Origin: Duganella fentianensis
Lineage (GTDB): Bacteria; Pseudomonadota; Gammaproteobacteria; Burkholderiales; Burkholderiaceae_D
Assembly: GCF_009857835.1 (NCBI RefSeq)
Contig: NZ_WWCL01000001.1
Span: 372,001-436,000 of the forward strand
Direction of reading: 5' to 3'
DNA length: 64,000 nucleotides
The notes under the pieces are model-generated. The model made no database searches and had not been told where the DNA came from. It worked only from the letters and a program-made list of their open reading frames with translations. Below, in pieces: positions 51,858 to 61,109 of this stretch. The translations under genes and the position numbers were made by a program. Position 1 is the first letter of the stretch; each line of letters starts with the position of its first letter.

Positions 51858-53672
51858 TTATGGGTAGAAGACGGCGATATGATAGCCGGAGGCTTTCAGC
51901 TGGTTCAGTTCGAAGAACAGTTTGACAGCTTGTTCGGTGTGCGGAGCGAAGCCCTTATCGAGCGGCACGTCGGGGCCGAGGTAGTCACGCGGGGTGAATA
52001 CGCGGCGCAGTACGGCCTTGTCGCTGGCATCGTCCAGCACCAGTTCGATGTGCGGCCAGCTTTGCGCCGTGGCGCTCTGGTTACGCAGCAGGGTGTTGAA
52101 CGAGAAGGTGGTGTCGCTCAGGGTTTGCAGTTCGCCCTGTTCGATGTTCAGATCGTCGATCTGGGCCGGCAGTTCGATTTTGCAGCCCAGTGCATTGCAG
52201 GCTGCCGTCAGCGCCGGCTTCAGGGGCGGCATGGCTGCGGCTAGCTGGTTGCGGAAGGTGGTCACGCCTTGTGCGCCCAGTGCGCCGACCAGCGCGACGC
52301 TGCCCAGTGCCATGGCAATGCTGATGGCTTTGCCGTATTTCTGACGGCGCCGGTCGCTCTTGATAAAGCCGGGTTCCTCGCCAGCTGCCTCTTCGGCGGC
52401 AGCTTCGGTGGTGCGGGCCGGTTGCAGCAGCAGGTCGGCCTCGGTGCCAGCCTGCGTCATGGGATGGTTGCTGGCGGCCTGTTTGCTGGCCGACGACAGC
52501 TCCACCAGCGTATCGTCATCGTCATCCAGCGCGTGCAGATCGACCGCAGACGTGGCCGGCGCGTTGAAGGATGGTTCTGGCGTCAGCGGGGCATCGAAAC
52601 TCGGTTCGATGCGCTCACTGGCGCTGCTGGCCTTGGGCTCATCGTCAGCGCCTATGCTGCGCTCCATCACGGCCAGTTCGGCAGCCAGTGCTGCTTCCAG
52701 CTCGGCATCCGACATGGTTTCGATCGCCAGCTGCTCTTCCAGCGCGGGATGATCCACCATCGCGGGACCAGACTGGGCTTCCGCTGCTGGCGGCCAGCTA
52801 TCCGTCTGCGCCGGGCTGGCTGGTTCGGTGTATGGTTCCGGCTCTGGTTCTGGCTCCAGAGCCAGCATCAGTTCAGGTTCGGCTGGTGCCAGCTCTGGCT
52901 CCAGCTCTGGCTCCGGTTCCGGCGCCAACTCCGGCGCTGCGGGCGCTAGCTCGACCGGTGCGACTGGCGCTGCTTCGGATTCGATGTCCAGATCGAGTTC
53001 CAGTGGCAGGTCGATGGCATTGGGCAGGCTGGCCGGGGCCGGCGGTAATTCCAGCGGATCGGCGATTGCTTCGGTCGCTGCAGCGTACATAGCCTGTGCC
53101 GCAGGATCGCCTTCGTGGCTATCGAGCTCGATGGCGGTATCCAGTTCCAGCGCTGCTTCGGTATCGGCAGCTTCATCCTGCAGTGCTTCCGCTGCGCGTG
53201 TGTCGAGCGCGTCCATTTTGGCGTCAAATGGCGTCTGCTGCGGCAAGGGCGCAGGCGTAGGCTCGGGAGCAGGGATAGGCGCAGGCTCAGGTTCAGGCTC
53301 AGGCTCAGGCTCAGGTTCCGGCTCAGGCGTAGGCTCGGTTTCGAGCGGCGCATCATGGTCATCATCGACCGGCAGGACGGGTAAATCAGCGAGACTGCTG
53401 TCTGCAGCGGCAGCGGCAGTGGCAGGGGCAGTGCTGAGTTCTGGTGCCGCTGGCGCCGGAGTCGGCGCAGGTGCTGCTACAGGAGGTGCTACGGACGCTG
53501 CGGCAGGCGCAGCAGGCAGGGGAGCGGCAGCGGGCGGCGCCAGTAGCGCCGCATTGCCGTCAAAGACTTCGTTACAGGAGCCGCAGCGTACTATGCCCCC
53601 ACGTAATTTCAGTTGGTCGTGAGCGACCCGAAATACCGTGTTGCAGTGGGGGCATTTAGTGGCGAGCGCCAT
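51858..53672 (-). CDS. Zinc-ribbon/DUF3426 membrane protein
   Basis: A 604-residue protein. N-terminal zinc ribbon (CPHC at residues 8-11 and CGSC near 31-34, MJ0042 type); a very long low-complexity region, about residues 45-425, rich in Pro/Ala/Glu with EPEPEPEPEP runs; a membrane helix (ISIAMALGSVALVGALG, about 450-466); and a C-terminal DUF3426 domain (about 480-604). The family is usually 150-400 residues, so the linker is unusually long. Role unknown. It follows prmA by 8 bases. Confidence 0.85.
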   Translation of the reverse strand: MALATKCPHCNTVFRVAHDQLKLRGGIVRCGSCNEVFDGNAALLAPPAAAPLPAAPAAASVAPPVAAPAPTPAPAAPELSTAPATAAAAADSSLADLPVLPVDDDHDAPLETEPTPEPEPEPEPEPEPEPAPIPAPEPTPAPLPQQTPFDAKMDALDTRAAEALQDEAADTEAALELDTAIELDSHEGDPAAQAMYAAATEAIADPLELPPAPASLPNAIDLPLELDLDIESEAAPVAPVELAPAAPELAPEPEPELEPELAPAEPELMLALEPEPEPEPYTEPASPAQTDSWPPAAEAQSGPAMVDHPALEEQLAIETMSDAELEAALAAELAVMERSIGADDEPKASSASERIEPSFDAPLTPEPSFNAPATSAVDLHALDDDDDTLVELSSASKQAASNHPMTQAGTEADLLLQPARTTEAAAEEAAGEEPGFIKSDRRRQKYGKAISIAMALGSVALVGALGAQGVTTFRNQLAAAMPPLKPALTAACNALGCKIELPAQIDDLNIEQGELQTLSDTTFSFNTLLRNQSATAQSWPHIELVLDDASDKAVLRRVFTPRDYLGPDVPLDKGFAPHTEQAVKLFFELNQLKASGYHIAVFYP

Positions 53673-53680
53673 TGCTGTGG

Positions 53681-54613
53681 TTAGCGTGCCGCTGGAACCA
53701 CGTCACTGCCGAGGCGGCCATGCAGCGCCACCCAGCCATCCTGTTCGGCCCACACGCCCAGTTTGATGAACGGAGCGTAGGCAGCCGCTACTTCTTCCGC
53801 CTGACGTGCCAGCACGCCGGACAGGATCAGCGAACCGCCTTCGGCCACGCGACCCGACAGCATAGGTGCCATCAGTTTCAGCGGGCTGGACAGAATGTTC
53901 GCCACCACGATATCGAAACGCTGCGTCGCATATTGCGAGGTGGCGAAGCTATCGGGCAGGAAGTAGTCGATCTCGCACTGGTTGCGCAGCGCGTTATCCT
54001 TGGCCGATTCGATGGCCTGCGGATCGATGTCCACACCAGCCACCGTGCCGGCGCCGATCTTCTTGGCCACCATGGCCAGAATGCCGGAACCGCAACCGTA
54101 GTCGAGCACGGTTTTACCCGGTGCCGGATGGGCTTCCAGCCATTCCATGCACAGGCGGGTGGTCGGGTGGCTGCCCGTACCGAAAGCCAGACCGGGGTCC
54201 AGTTCCAGTATCAGGGCGTCCGGGTCTGGTGCTTCGTGCCAGCTCGGCACCACCCAGATGTTCTTGCCGATGTGAATAGGCGCAAACTGCGACTGGGTCA
54301 GACGTACCCAGTCCTGCTCTTCCACCTTGCGGGTGGTGAAGCGGGGCAGGGTCTGCAGGCCGATCTGGGCGGCTGCTGCGCCCACGATCAGCGCGTGATC
54401 ATCGTCCTCGTTGGTCAGGGCGACCACGCGGCTGTGATCCCAGGCCGCTTCGGTCGGTTCCATGCCCGGCTCGCCGAACAGCGGTTTTTCCGCGTCGGTG
54501 CCTTCGTCTGCATCCTCGACGGAAACCGACAGGGCGCCGACATCCATCAGCGCTTCCGACAGGGTTTCCGCGTGGTCGCGGGCGATTTCGATGACGATTT
54601 CAGTCCAGCTCAT
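53681..54613 (-). CDS. prmA: Ribosomal protein L11 methyltransferase
   Basis: A 310-residue SAM-dependent enzyme that trimethylates ribosomal protein L11. N-terminal substrate domain ([18 protein letters not shown]), then a Rossmann fold with [35 protein letters not shown] and [13 protein letters not shown] (the NIL motif). [17 protein letters not shown] is the usual PrmA signature. Its start is two bases after the accC stop. Confidence 0.95.
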   Translation of the reverse strand: MSWTEIVIEIARDHAETLSEALMDVGALSVSVEDADEGTDAEKPLFGEPGMEPTEAAWDHSRVVALTNEDDDHALIVGAAAAQIGLQTLPRFTTRKVEEQDWVRLTQSQFAPIHIGKNIWVVPSWHEAPDPDALILELDPGLAFGTGSHPTTRLCMEWLEAHPAPGKTVLDYGCGSGILAMVAKKIGAGTVAGVDIDPQAIESAKDNALRNQCEIDYFLPDSFATSQYATQRFDIVVANILSSPLKLMAPMLSGRVAEGGSLILSGVLARQAEEVAAAYAPFIKLGVWAEQDGWVALHGRLGSDVVPAAR

Positions 54614-54615
54614 TT

Positions 54616-56001
54616 TTATGCTTGTGCCTTGTTACTCAGACTCAGTTTGTGCAGATCGGGCATATCGGCCAGTTTCTGCTCCAGATAATGGATGTTGGTA
54701 CCACCTTCGATGAAACGGGCATCAATCATCAGTTCGCGGTGCAGCGGGATGTTGGTCTGGATACCTTCGACCACCATTTCCGACAGCGCGATCTGCATGC
54801 GACGGATAGCCTGTTCACGGGTCGCGCCGTAAGCGATCACTTTGCCGATCATCGAATCGTAGTGCGGTGGTACATAATAACCTGCATACGAGTGCGAGTC
54901 GACGCGTACGCCCGGACCGCCCGGTACGTGCCATGCCGTGATGCGGCCCGGCGACGGGGTGAACTTGAACGGATCTTCCGCGTTGATACGGCATTCTACC
55001 GCGTGACCGGACAGCATCACGTCGCGCTGACGGAAGCGCAGCTTCTCGCCGGCGGCGATGCGGATCTGTTCCTGCACGATATCGATGCCGGTAATCATTT
55101 CCGTCACAGGGTGTTCCACCTGCACGCGGGTATTCATTTCGATGAAGTAGAACTCGCCGTTTTCGTACAGGAACTCGAAAGTACCTGCGCCACGGTAGCC
55201 GATCTTGCGGCAGGCTTCAGCGCAACGATCGCCGATTTTCTCGATCAGTTTGCGTGGAATGCCCGGTGCCGGTGCTTCTTCGATGACCTTCTGGTGGCGG
55301 CGCTGCATCGAGCAGTCGCGTTCGCCCAGCCAGACGGCGTTTTTATGTTCGTCGGCCAGAATCTGGATTTCCACGTGACGCGGATTTTCCAGATACTTCT
55401 CCATGTAGACTTCCGGATTGCCGAAGGCAGCACCGGCTTCCGATTTGGTCATGGCCACGGCGTTGATCAGGGCAGCTTCCGTATGCACCACGCGCATACC
55501 ACGGCCACCACCGCCACCAGCGGCCTTGATGATCACAGGGTAGCCGACTTTGCGGGCAATTTGCACGATCGCCTTAGGATCGTCTGGCAAAGCGCCATCC
55601 GAACCTGGCACGCACGGTACGCCGGCGCGGATCATGGCCTGCTTGGCCGAAACTTTGTCGCCCATCATGCGGATCGAATCCGAACGTGGACCGATGAAGA
55701 CGAAGCCGGATTTCTCCACGCGCTCGGCGAAGTCGGCGTTTTCCGACAGGAAGCCGTAGCCCGGGTGGATAGCTTCCGCATCCGTGACTTCAGCGGCGCT
55801 GATAATCGCCGGCATGTTGAGGTAGCTCAGGCTCGATGGGGCAGGGCCGATACAGACCGACTCATCAGCCAACTTCACGTATTTGGCGTCTTTGTCGGCT
55901 TCCGAGTGCACTACAACGGTTTTGATGCCCAGTTCGCGACAAGCGCGCTGAATCCGGAGGGCGATTTCGCCACGATTGGCGATGAGGATTTTTTCAAACA
56001 T
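54616..56001 (-). CDS. accC: Acetyl-CoA carboxylase, biotin carboxylase subunit
   Basis: A 461-residue ATP-grasp enzyme that carboxylates biotin on AccB, the first step of fatty-acid synthesis. Start [21 protein letters not shown]-binding [26 protein letters not shown]; and the C-terminal RDFI-like end. It follows accB by 112 bases that contain an ACCGG/CCGGT stem. Complete and typical. Confidence 0.97.
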   Translation of the reverse strand: MFEKILIANRGEIALRIQRACRELGIKTVVVHSEADKDAKYVKLADESVCIGPAPSSLSYLNMPAIISAAEVTDAEAIHPGYGFLSENADFAERVEKSGFVFIGPRSDSIRMMGDKVSAKQAMIRAGVPCVPGSDGALPDDPKAIVQIARKVGYPVIIKAAGGGGGRGMRVVHTEAALINAVAMTKSEAGAAFGNPEVYMEKYLENPRHVEIQILADEHKNAVWLGERDCSMQRRHQKVIEEAPAPGIPRKLIEKIGDRCAEACRKIGYRGAGTFEFLYENGEFYFIEMNTRVQVEHPVTEMITGIDIVQEQIRIAAGEKLRFRQRDVMLSGHAVECRINAEDPFKFTPSPGRITAWHVPGGPGVRVDSHSYAGYYVPPHYDSMIGKVIAYGATREQAIRRMQIALSEMVVEGIQTNIPLHRELMIDARFIEGGTNIHYLEQKLADMPDLHKLSLSNKAQA

Positions 56002-56113
56002 GATAGGTTCGCTAGGTCTGTGAGTACCGGTCGCGCCGGTGACGTCAGGTAGAGGAGGGAAGGCGGACCAAGCCGGTCAGCCCGCCACCAGCAGGGGCGG
56101 GCAGGAACCGGTC

Positions 56114-56587
56114 TTAGCCTATCACAAACAGCGGTTGGCCGAATTCGACCGGTTGGCCGTTTTCGACCAGAATCTGGGTAATGGTGCCGGCTTTGTCGGC
56201 ATCGATTTCGTTCAGCAGCTTCATCGCTTCGATGATGCACAGGGTGTCGCCTTCTTTCACGGTGGCGCCCACTTCAACGAAAGCTGGCGAGCCCGGAGCG
56301 GACGAACGGTAGAAGGTGCCGACCATAGGCGACTTGACCACGTGGCCAGTCGGTTCGGCGGCCACAGCGGCAACCGGAGCGGCAGCGGCGGCAGCGGCCA
56401 CTGGGGCGGCAGCAGGGGCGGCGTGGTATTGAGGCATGCTTTGCGGCTGCATCATGACCATCTGATTTTGTGGCATGGCGGACGACTTGACGATGCGAAC
56501 TTTGCTTTCGCCTTCGGTCACTTCGAGTTCGGCGATGTCCGATTCTGCGACCAAATCAATCAAGGTCTTCAGCTTGCGTAGATCCAT
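56114..56587 (-). CDS. accB: Biotin carboxyl carrier protein of acetyl-CoA carboxylase
   Basis: A 157-residue carrier. N-terminal helix region ([23 protein letters not shown]), an Ala/Pro linker (about 60-85), and the biotinyl domain with the lysine in [12 protein letters not shown]. It moves carboxylated biotin between AccC and the carboxyltransferase. accB-accC is the usual pair. Upstream, aroQ is 87 bases away, so accB may have its own promoter. Confidence 0.97.
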   Translation of the reverse strand: MDLRKLKTLIDLVAESDIAELEVTEGESKVRIVKSSAMPQNQMVMMQPQSMPQYHAAPAAAPVAAAAAAAPVAAVAAEPTGHVVKSPMVGTFYRSSAPGSPAFVEVGATVKEGDTLCIIEAMKLLNEIDADKAGTITQILVENGQPVEFGQPLFVIG

Positions 56588-56674
56588 GTAACCCCCAGGA
56601 ATGTCTTTGATTAGTGTAATGAGCGACCCGGCCTTTTGAGCTAAATCGCAGCGGTTGCGCGCAGATTGCGTAGG

Positions 56675-57112
56675 TTATCGCTTTTTAAGAACGAAGTCGA
56701 TGGCAAACCGATATCCTTCGATACCTAGTCCGCAGATCGTACCCAGTGCGATCGCGCTAAGAAAAGAGTGATGGCGGAACGATTCCCGTTGATAAATGTT
56801 CGAGATGTGTACCTCGACAAACGGTATCGCCACGCCCGCCAGTGCGTCGCGTAACGCCACGCTGGTGTGTGTCAGTCCTCCCGGATTGATAACGATGGCC
56901 TCCACTCCCTCGGTACGGGCTGCGTGGATGCGGTCTATCAATGCGCCTTCGTGGTTGCTCTGAAAACAGGACAGGCTGGCACCGGCCGCTGCAGCCTGAG
57001 CTTCGGCAGCGCGTTCGATGTCGGCCAGCGTCTGCACGCCGTAAACCTCAGGCTCGCGTGTGCCTAACAAATTCAGGTTAGGACCGTTGAGCAGTAACAG
57101 CTTAGTTGCCAT
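56675..57112 (-). CDS. aroQ: Type II 3-dehydroquinate dehydratase
   Basis: A 145-residue dodecameric enzyme of the shikimate pathway. [21 protein letters not shown] with the catalytic Tyr, [32 protein letters not shown] and [20 protein letters not shown] are diagnostic. Start [12 protein letters not shown] at 57112 is preferred to a 15-residue upstream extension. Between tlpA-like and accB, as in many betaproteobacteria. Confidence 0.95.
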   Translation of the reverse strand: MATKLLLLNGPNLNLLGTREPEVYGVQTLADIERAAEAQAAAAGASLSCFQSNHEGALIDRIHAARTEGVEAIVINPGGLTHTSVALRDALAGVAIPFVEVHISNIYQRESFRHHSFLSAIALGTICGLGIEGYRFAIDFVLKKR

Positions 57113-57196
57113 GGTTTCAGGACCGTTTTCCGCGAAAGTTCCGCATTTTGCCGCCAACCGCCGGCAATGGCAAGAAAAAAAAACTCATGAAACCAG

Positions 57197-57745
57197 TTAA
57201 AGACTTGCTAAATCCTTGCGCAACTCGTCGAATTTGAGGCGGCCCAGATAGGTCTTCTTGACCTGACCATCGGCGCCGATCAGAACCGTGTAGGGCAGGC
57301 CGCCGGCACCGTTGCCGAACTGGCGCGACAGCTCGGTTCCGGCCATGCCGGCCACGAAGACCGGATAGCTGATTTTAAACTTGTTGCTAAAATCGGCGAT
57401 ATTTGTTGCCGAATCAATACCAATTCCGATAACTTGCAGCTTCTTGCCCTCTTCTCCGGCGGCCAGTGCTGACAGTTCCGGCATCTCCTGCACGCAGGGG
57501 GCGCACCACGGGGCCCAGAAATTCACCAGCATGGCCTTGCCCTGATACTGGGATAGTGCATGGGTTTTGCCAGCCGCATCCGGCAGGCTCTGCTTATATA
57601 GTTCGGCTACCGGACCCGTCACGCCGGCCGGCATGGTGGTGGTCAGCGGTGGTGCTGGCGCTTTCTTATTCATGCCGACATAGGCGCCGGAAGCACCAAA
57701 TAACAAAGCGACAACAGCATAAGCAGCCAGATGTTTTTGATTCAT
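57197..57745 (-). CDS. TlpA-family thiol-disulfide oxidoreductase
   Basis: A 182-residue membrane-anchored or periplasmic thioredoxin-fold protein. One N-terminal hydrophobic segment (LAAYAVVALLFGASGAYVG) and a TlpA domain with the WCAPC motif (NFWAPWCAPCVQEMPEL) and cis-Pro in GGLPYTVLIG. It likely keeps cytochrome apoproteins or other periplasmic cysteines reduced. Starts 8 bases after the upstream ORF. Confidence 0.92.
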   Translation of the reverse strand: MNQKHLAAYAVVALLFGASGAYVGMNKKAPAPPLTTTMPAGVTGPVAELYKQSLPDAAGKTHALSQYQGKAMLVNFWAPWCAPCVQEMPELSALAAGEEGKKLQVIGIGIDSATNIADFSNKFKISYPVFVAGMAGTELSRQFGNGAGGLPYTVLIGADGQVKKTYLGRLKFDELRKDLASL

Positions 57746-57753
57746 GATAAGTT

Positions 57754-58416
57754 TTATTCGTTAGTTGTTTGATCGGTACTAATATTGCCGTGGGTAGTAT
57801 TAATTAGTAGGGCACGCACACTATCCAGATCGGCTCGCATGATTTTGCCATCGGCGCGGCTTTTCACGGCACCCCGCAAATCATCCAATTCATACAATTC
57901 CGCGTGCACGCCTTCCTTGTGCCACATAAAACTGACTGTTTCCACCATGCCGAAGCGGGGCCCTTTGAAATGAGGCGTCTCGGAGATGTCAATTTGCAAA
58001 TTTTTATTGAGCAGGAAGATTTCCACTTCCTTGGCGCTGTCGGCAAACAGTTGCAAATGGATGTCGTCGTGCGGACCGGCCGTGCCATTTAATACAGAGC
58101 CTGTCAGGTGAGGCTGGTAGGCCGACAGCTTCTCCATGATTTCCACCGCCAGCGTGCGCAGCCGGAATAGCCGCGCCGGCTGGGTATTGCTATGGAATAA
58201 AGACTGGTAAAGCCGGACTTCGGCTTCGATCTGCGCGTGATCAGGTAATAGATTAGGCGGCGGCTGGGTATCGCCCAGAATCTGGCGCGCCGCTTTGCGT
58301 TTGGCACTGTTGTAGTCAGCGCCGTCCTGCGCGATCAGGCGTGCCGCCGCAGCAGCAATCTCGGCACGCAAAAGCAGGACTTCGGGAATTCCATGTGCAG
58401 TCATGAACGTGATCAT
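57754..58416 (-). CDS. Putative nucleotidyltransferase-like protein
   Basis: A 220-residue conserved-looking protein. LTGSVLNGTAGPHDDIHLQLFADS resembles the minimal nucleotidyltransferase G-S-x-x-x-G and H/D-D-I/L motif, but one acidic residue seems missing, so activity is uncertain. No membrane segment. ATGs at 58416 (used) and 58401 are both possible. It is divergent from mpl and first in the tlpA-aroQ-acc operon. Confidence 0.65.
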   Translation of the reverse strand: MITFMTAHGIPEVLLLRAEIAAAAARLIAQDGADYNSAKRKAARQILGDTQPPPNLLPDHAQIEAEVRLYQSLFHSNTQPARLFRLRTLAVEIMEKLSAYQPHLTGSVLNGTAGPHDDIHLQLFADSAKEVEIFLLNKNLQIDISETPHFKGPRFGMVETVSFMWHKEGVHAELYELDDLRGAVKSRADGKIMRADLDSVRALLINTTHGNISTDQTTNE

Positions 58417-58506
58417 ACTCTGAACCGGGAAAAGGGCGGCAGGTCGGGTAAAATCTCATCTTCTGTTCGCCTTCATATTAATTACTTTAGTTCCGGTTCT
58501 CGCTTT

Positions 58507-59874
58507 ATGCACATTCACATACTTGGTATCTGCGGCACTTTCATGGGTGGTCTTGCTGTTCTGGCAAAAGAAGCGGGGCACCGCGTGACGGGCTGTGATG
58601 CCAATGTCTACCCGCCTATGAGCACGCAATTACAGGCGCAGGGCATAGAACTGATACAGGGCTTCGGGCCGGAACAGGTGGAGCTCAAGCCTGATCTGTA
58701 TGTGATCGGTAACGTGGTTTCGCGCGGTAATCCGCTGATCGAGGAAATCATGAATCGCGGTCTGCCCTTCGTTTCGGGCCCGCAGTGGATAGGCGAACAT
58801 ATATTAAAGGACCGCTGGGTGCTGGCCGTGGCCGGTACGCACGGCAAAACCACCACGTCGTCCATGCTGACGTGGATACTGGAAGATGCCGGCTACGCGC
58901 CGGGCTTCCTGATCGGCGGCGTGCCGATGAACTTCGGCGTGTCGGCGCGTATGCAGGGCGACAAGGATTCCATCTTCTTCGTGATCGAAGCCGACGAATA
59001 CGACACGGCCTTCTTCGACAAGCGCAGCAAGTTCGTGCACTACCGCGCCAAGACCGCCATCCTGAATAATCTGGAATACGATCACGCCGACATCTTCCCC
59101 GATCTGGCTGCCATCGAAACCCAGTTCCACCATCTGGTGCGCACTGTGCCCGGCATCGGCCGCGTCATCGTGAATGCCGATCAGGACTCGCTGCAGCGCG
59201 TGATCAAGCGCGGCTGCTGGAGCGAGCGCGAAGGCTTTGGTGCCAGCGAGGCGGCGGACTGGCGCATGAAGGAATACGACGACGGTAGTTTCGATGTGAT
59301 CTTCCAAGGCGAGGTAGCGGGCCACGTGCAGTGGCAACTGACGGGGCAGCACAACCGCAACAATGCGCTGGCGGCCATCGCTGCGGCGCGCCATGTCGGC
59401 GTGCCGGTGGTGCAGGCGGCGGCCTCGCTGGCTCGCTTCGAGAACGTCAAGCGCCGCATGGAAGTGCGCGGCGTGGTGAATGGCGTAACCGTGTATGACG
59501 ACTTTGCCCACCACCCGACGGCAATCGAAACCACCGTGGGCGGCCTGCGCCAGAAGGTGGGCGCGGATACCCGCATCCTCGCTGTGCTGGAACCGCGTTC
59601 CAACACCATGAAGCTGGGCGCCATGAAAGATGCGCTGCCGGGCAGCCTGCATGCGGCCGATCTGGTGTTCGGCTACGGCAGCGAAGCAGCGCTGGGCTGG
59701 AGTCTGGGCGACACGCTGGCACCGCTGGGCGACAAAGCCAGTGCCTATGACGACATCGATACGCTGGTAGCAGCCATCGTCAAGGCAGCTCGCTCCGGTG
59801 ATCAGATACTGGTCATGAGTAACGGCGGCTTCGGCGGCATCCACGGCAAAATTCTCGCGGCGCTGTCTCAATGA
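58507..59874 (+). CDS. mpl: UDP-N-acetylmuramate:L-alanyl-gamma-D-glutamyl-meso-diaminopimelate ligase
   Basis: A 455-residue Mur ligase of murein recycling that reattaches the recovered tripeptide to UDP-MurNAc. N-terminal HIHILGICGTFMGGLAVLAKEAGH, ATP-binding AGTHGKTTTSSMLTWILEDAG, and ligase-family DEYDTAFFDKRSKF, NNLEYDHADIFPD, FEDFAHHPTAI-type DDFAHHPTAIETT. Start at 58507 (MHIHILG) is chosen; a longer in-frame start overlaps the divergent gene. Works downstream of AmpD (43045). Its stop overlaps the yqiA start (ATGA). Confidence 0.96.
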   Translation: MHIHILGICGTFMGGLAVLAKEAGHRVTGCDANVYPPMSTQLQAQGIELIQGFGPEQVELKPDLYVIGNVVSRGNPLIEEIMNRGLPFVSGPQWIGEHILKDRWVLAVAGTHGKTTTSSMLTWILEDAGYAPGFLIGGVPMNFGVSARMQGDKDSIFFVIEADEYDTAFFDKRSKFVHYRAKTAILNNLEYDHADIFPDLAAIETQFHHLVRTVPGIGRVIVNADQDSLQRVIKRGCWSEREGFGASEAADWRMKEYDDGSFDVIFQGEVAGHVQWQLTGQHNRNNALAAIAAARHVGVPVVQAAASLARFENVKRRMEVRGVVNGVTVYDDFAHHPTAIETTVGGLRQKVGADTRILAVLEPRSNTMKLGAMKDALPGSLHAADLVFGYGSEAALGWSLGDTLAPLGDKASAYDDIDTLVAAIVKAARSGDQILVMSNGGFGGIHGKILAALSQ

Positions 59875-60449
59875 TTCTCTATCTGCACGGATTCCGTTCC
59901 TCGCCGCGCTCCATGAAGGCGCGCCTGATGGCCGAGCGCATGGTGACACTGGGGCTGGAACAGCAATGGCTATGTCCGCAGTTGCCTGCTTCGCCCAAGC
60001 TGGCGATGGAACAGGTGCTATCTCTGATCGAAGGCGTGCCGGCCAGCGAACTGCGTATCGTCGGTTCTTCGCTGGGCGGCTATTACGCCACCTGGCTGGC
60101 CGAACGTCTGGGCTGCCCTGCCGTGCTGCTCAATCCTGCCGTGGTGCCGCTCAAGGATCTGGACAAGCATGTGGGCGTGACCACGGCCTACCACTCGGAC
60201 GAGCCGTTCGAATTCAAGCGCGAATATATTGATGAACTGCGCGCGCTGGCCGTCGCCAAAATCACTGAGCCACAGTGCTATCTGCTGCTGGCCGCAACCG
60301 GCGACGAAGTGCTCGACTACCGCGACATGGTGGCCCACTATGCCGGTGCACAGCAGCACATCATCGAAGGCAGCGACCACGGTATTAGCGAATTCGCCAA
60401 CTATCTGGATGAGGTGCTGGCCTTCTGCGGTATCGGAGCAAAGTCTTGA
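59871..60449 (+). CDS. yqiA: YqiA/YcfP-family alpha/beta hydrolase
   Basis: A 192-residue esterase-like protein. MILYLHGFRSSPRSMKARLM opening; nucleophile Ser67 in VGSSLGGYYATWLAERLG; Asp in LAATGDEVLDYRD; His in EGSDHGISEFANY. Physiological substrate unknown. Overlaps mpl and ubiC by four bases at each end, so the three are translated in series. Confidence 0.9.
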   Translation: MILYLHGFRSSPRSMKARLMAERMVTLGLEQQWLCPQLPASPKLAMEQVLSLIEGVPASELRIVGSSLGGYYATWLAERLGCPAVLLNPAVVPLKDLDKHVGVTTAYHSDEPFEFKREYIDELRALAVAKITEPQCYLLLAATGDEVLDYRDMVAHYAGAQQHIIEGSDHGISEFANYLDEVLAFCGIGAKS

Positions 60450-61060
60450 AGCATACTCTGACGCCTGCGCGCAGCGCCTCGCTGCGCCAGACCCGCTGGC
60501 AGCCGCACGTGCTGGCACTGAATGCTCCGGTCGCACTGCGTCCGTGGCTGACGGAAGATGGCTCGCTCACGGCACGCCTGAAAGCTCACAGCAGCAGCTT
60601 CCGTGTGCAGTGTCTGCACCAGCAGACTGCCCTGTGCCTGAACGACGAAGCGGCCAGTATCGGCATGCACCGCGCCGGGCGGGTGTGGGAGCGCGAGGTG
60701 CTGCTACGCTGCGATAATACGCCTGTGGTATTTGCCCATACTGTGGTGCCGATGTCGGCCACGGCCAGCGACTGGCCTTTATTCAGTGCGCTGGGAGAAC
60801 GTTCGCTGGGCACCACGCTGTTCGGCGATCCGCAGGTGCGGCGAGGCGAACTGGAATTTGCCCGTCTGCGTGCGGGCCATCCGCTGGCGCTGCGGGCGCG
60901 CAAGGCGCTGGGACTGGATGGCCCCGACGCTGCCGGCGCAGATGAACTGATACTGTATGCGCGCCGCTGCCTGTACCGGCGGCGGCAGGGCAGCCTGCTG
61001 GTGACGGAAGTGTTTCTGCCCTCCGTGCTTGCGCTGCTGCCGCAGCATACAAGTAAATAA
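60446..61060 (+). CDS. ubiC: Chorismate--pyruvate lyase
   Basis: A 204-residue enzyme making 4-hydroxybenzoate, the first committed step of ubiquinone synthesis. The TTG start at 60446 overlaps the yqiA stop (TTGA) and has CGGAG upstream; no nearby ATG fits. Family features are the N-terminal WLTEDGSLTARLKAHS, RVWEREVLLRCDNTPVVFAHTVVP with conserved Arg and Glu, the Gly-x-x-LG-TTLFGDPQVRRGELEFARL segment, and ARRCLYRR then LVTEVFLPSV at the end with the last conserved Glu. Confidence 0.93.
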   Translation: MKHTLTPARSASLRQTRWQPHVLALNAPVALRPWLTEDGSLTARLKAHSSSFRVQCLHQQTALCLNDEAASIGMHRAGRVWEREVLLRCDNTPVVFAHTVVPMSATASDWPLFSALGERSLGTTLFGDPQVRRGELEFARLRAGHPLALRARKALGLDGPDAAGADELILYARRCLYRRRQGSLLVTEVFLPSVLALLPQHTSK

Positions 61061-61109
61061 ACAAGCAATAACGATAGCAACAACGAATCAACCCTACAGA
61101 AAAACAGCA

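Noticed and set aside
52828..53622. Ser/Gly-rich plus-strand ORF
   Set aside because: Antisense of the Glu/Pro linker of the DUF3426 gene.
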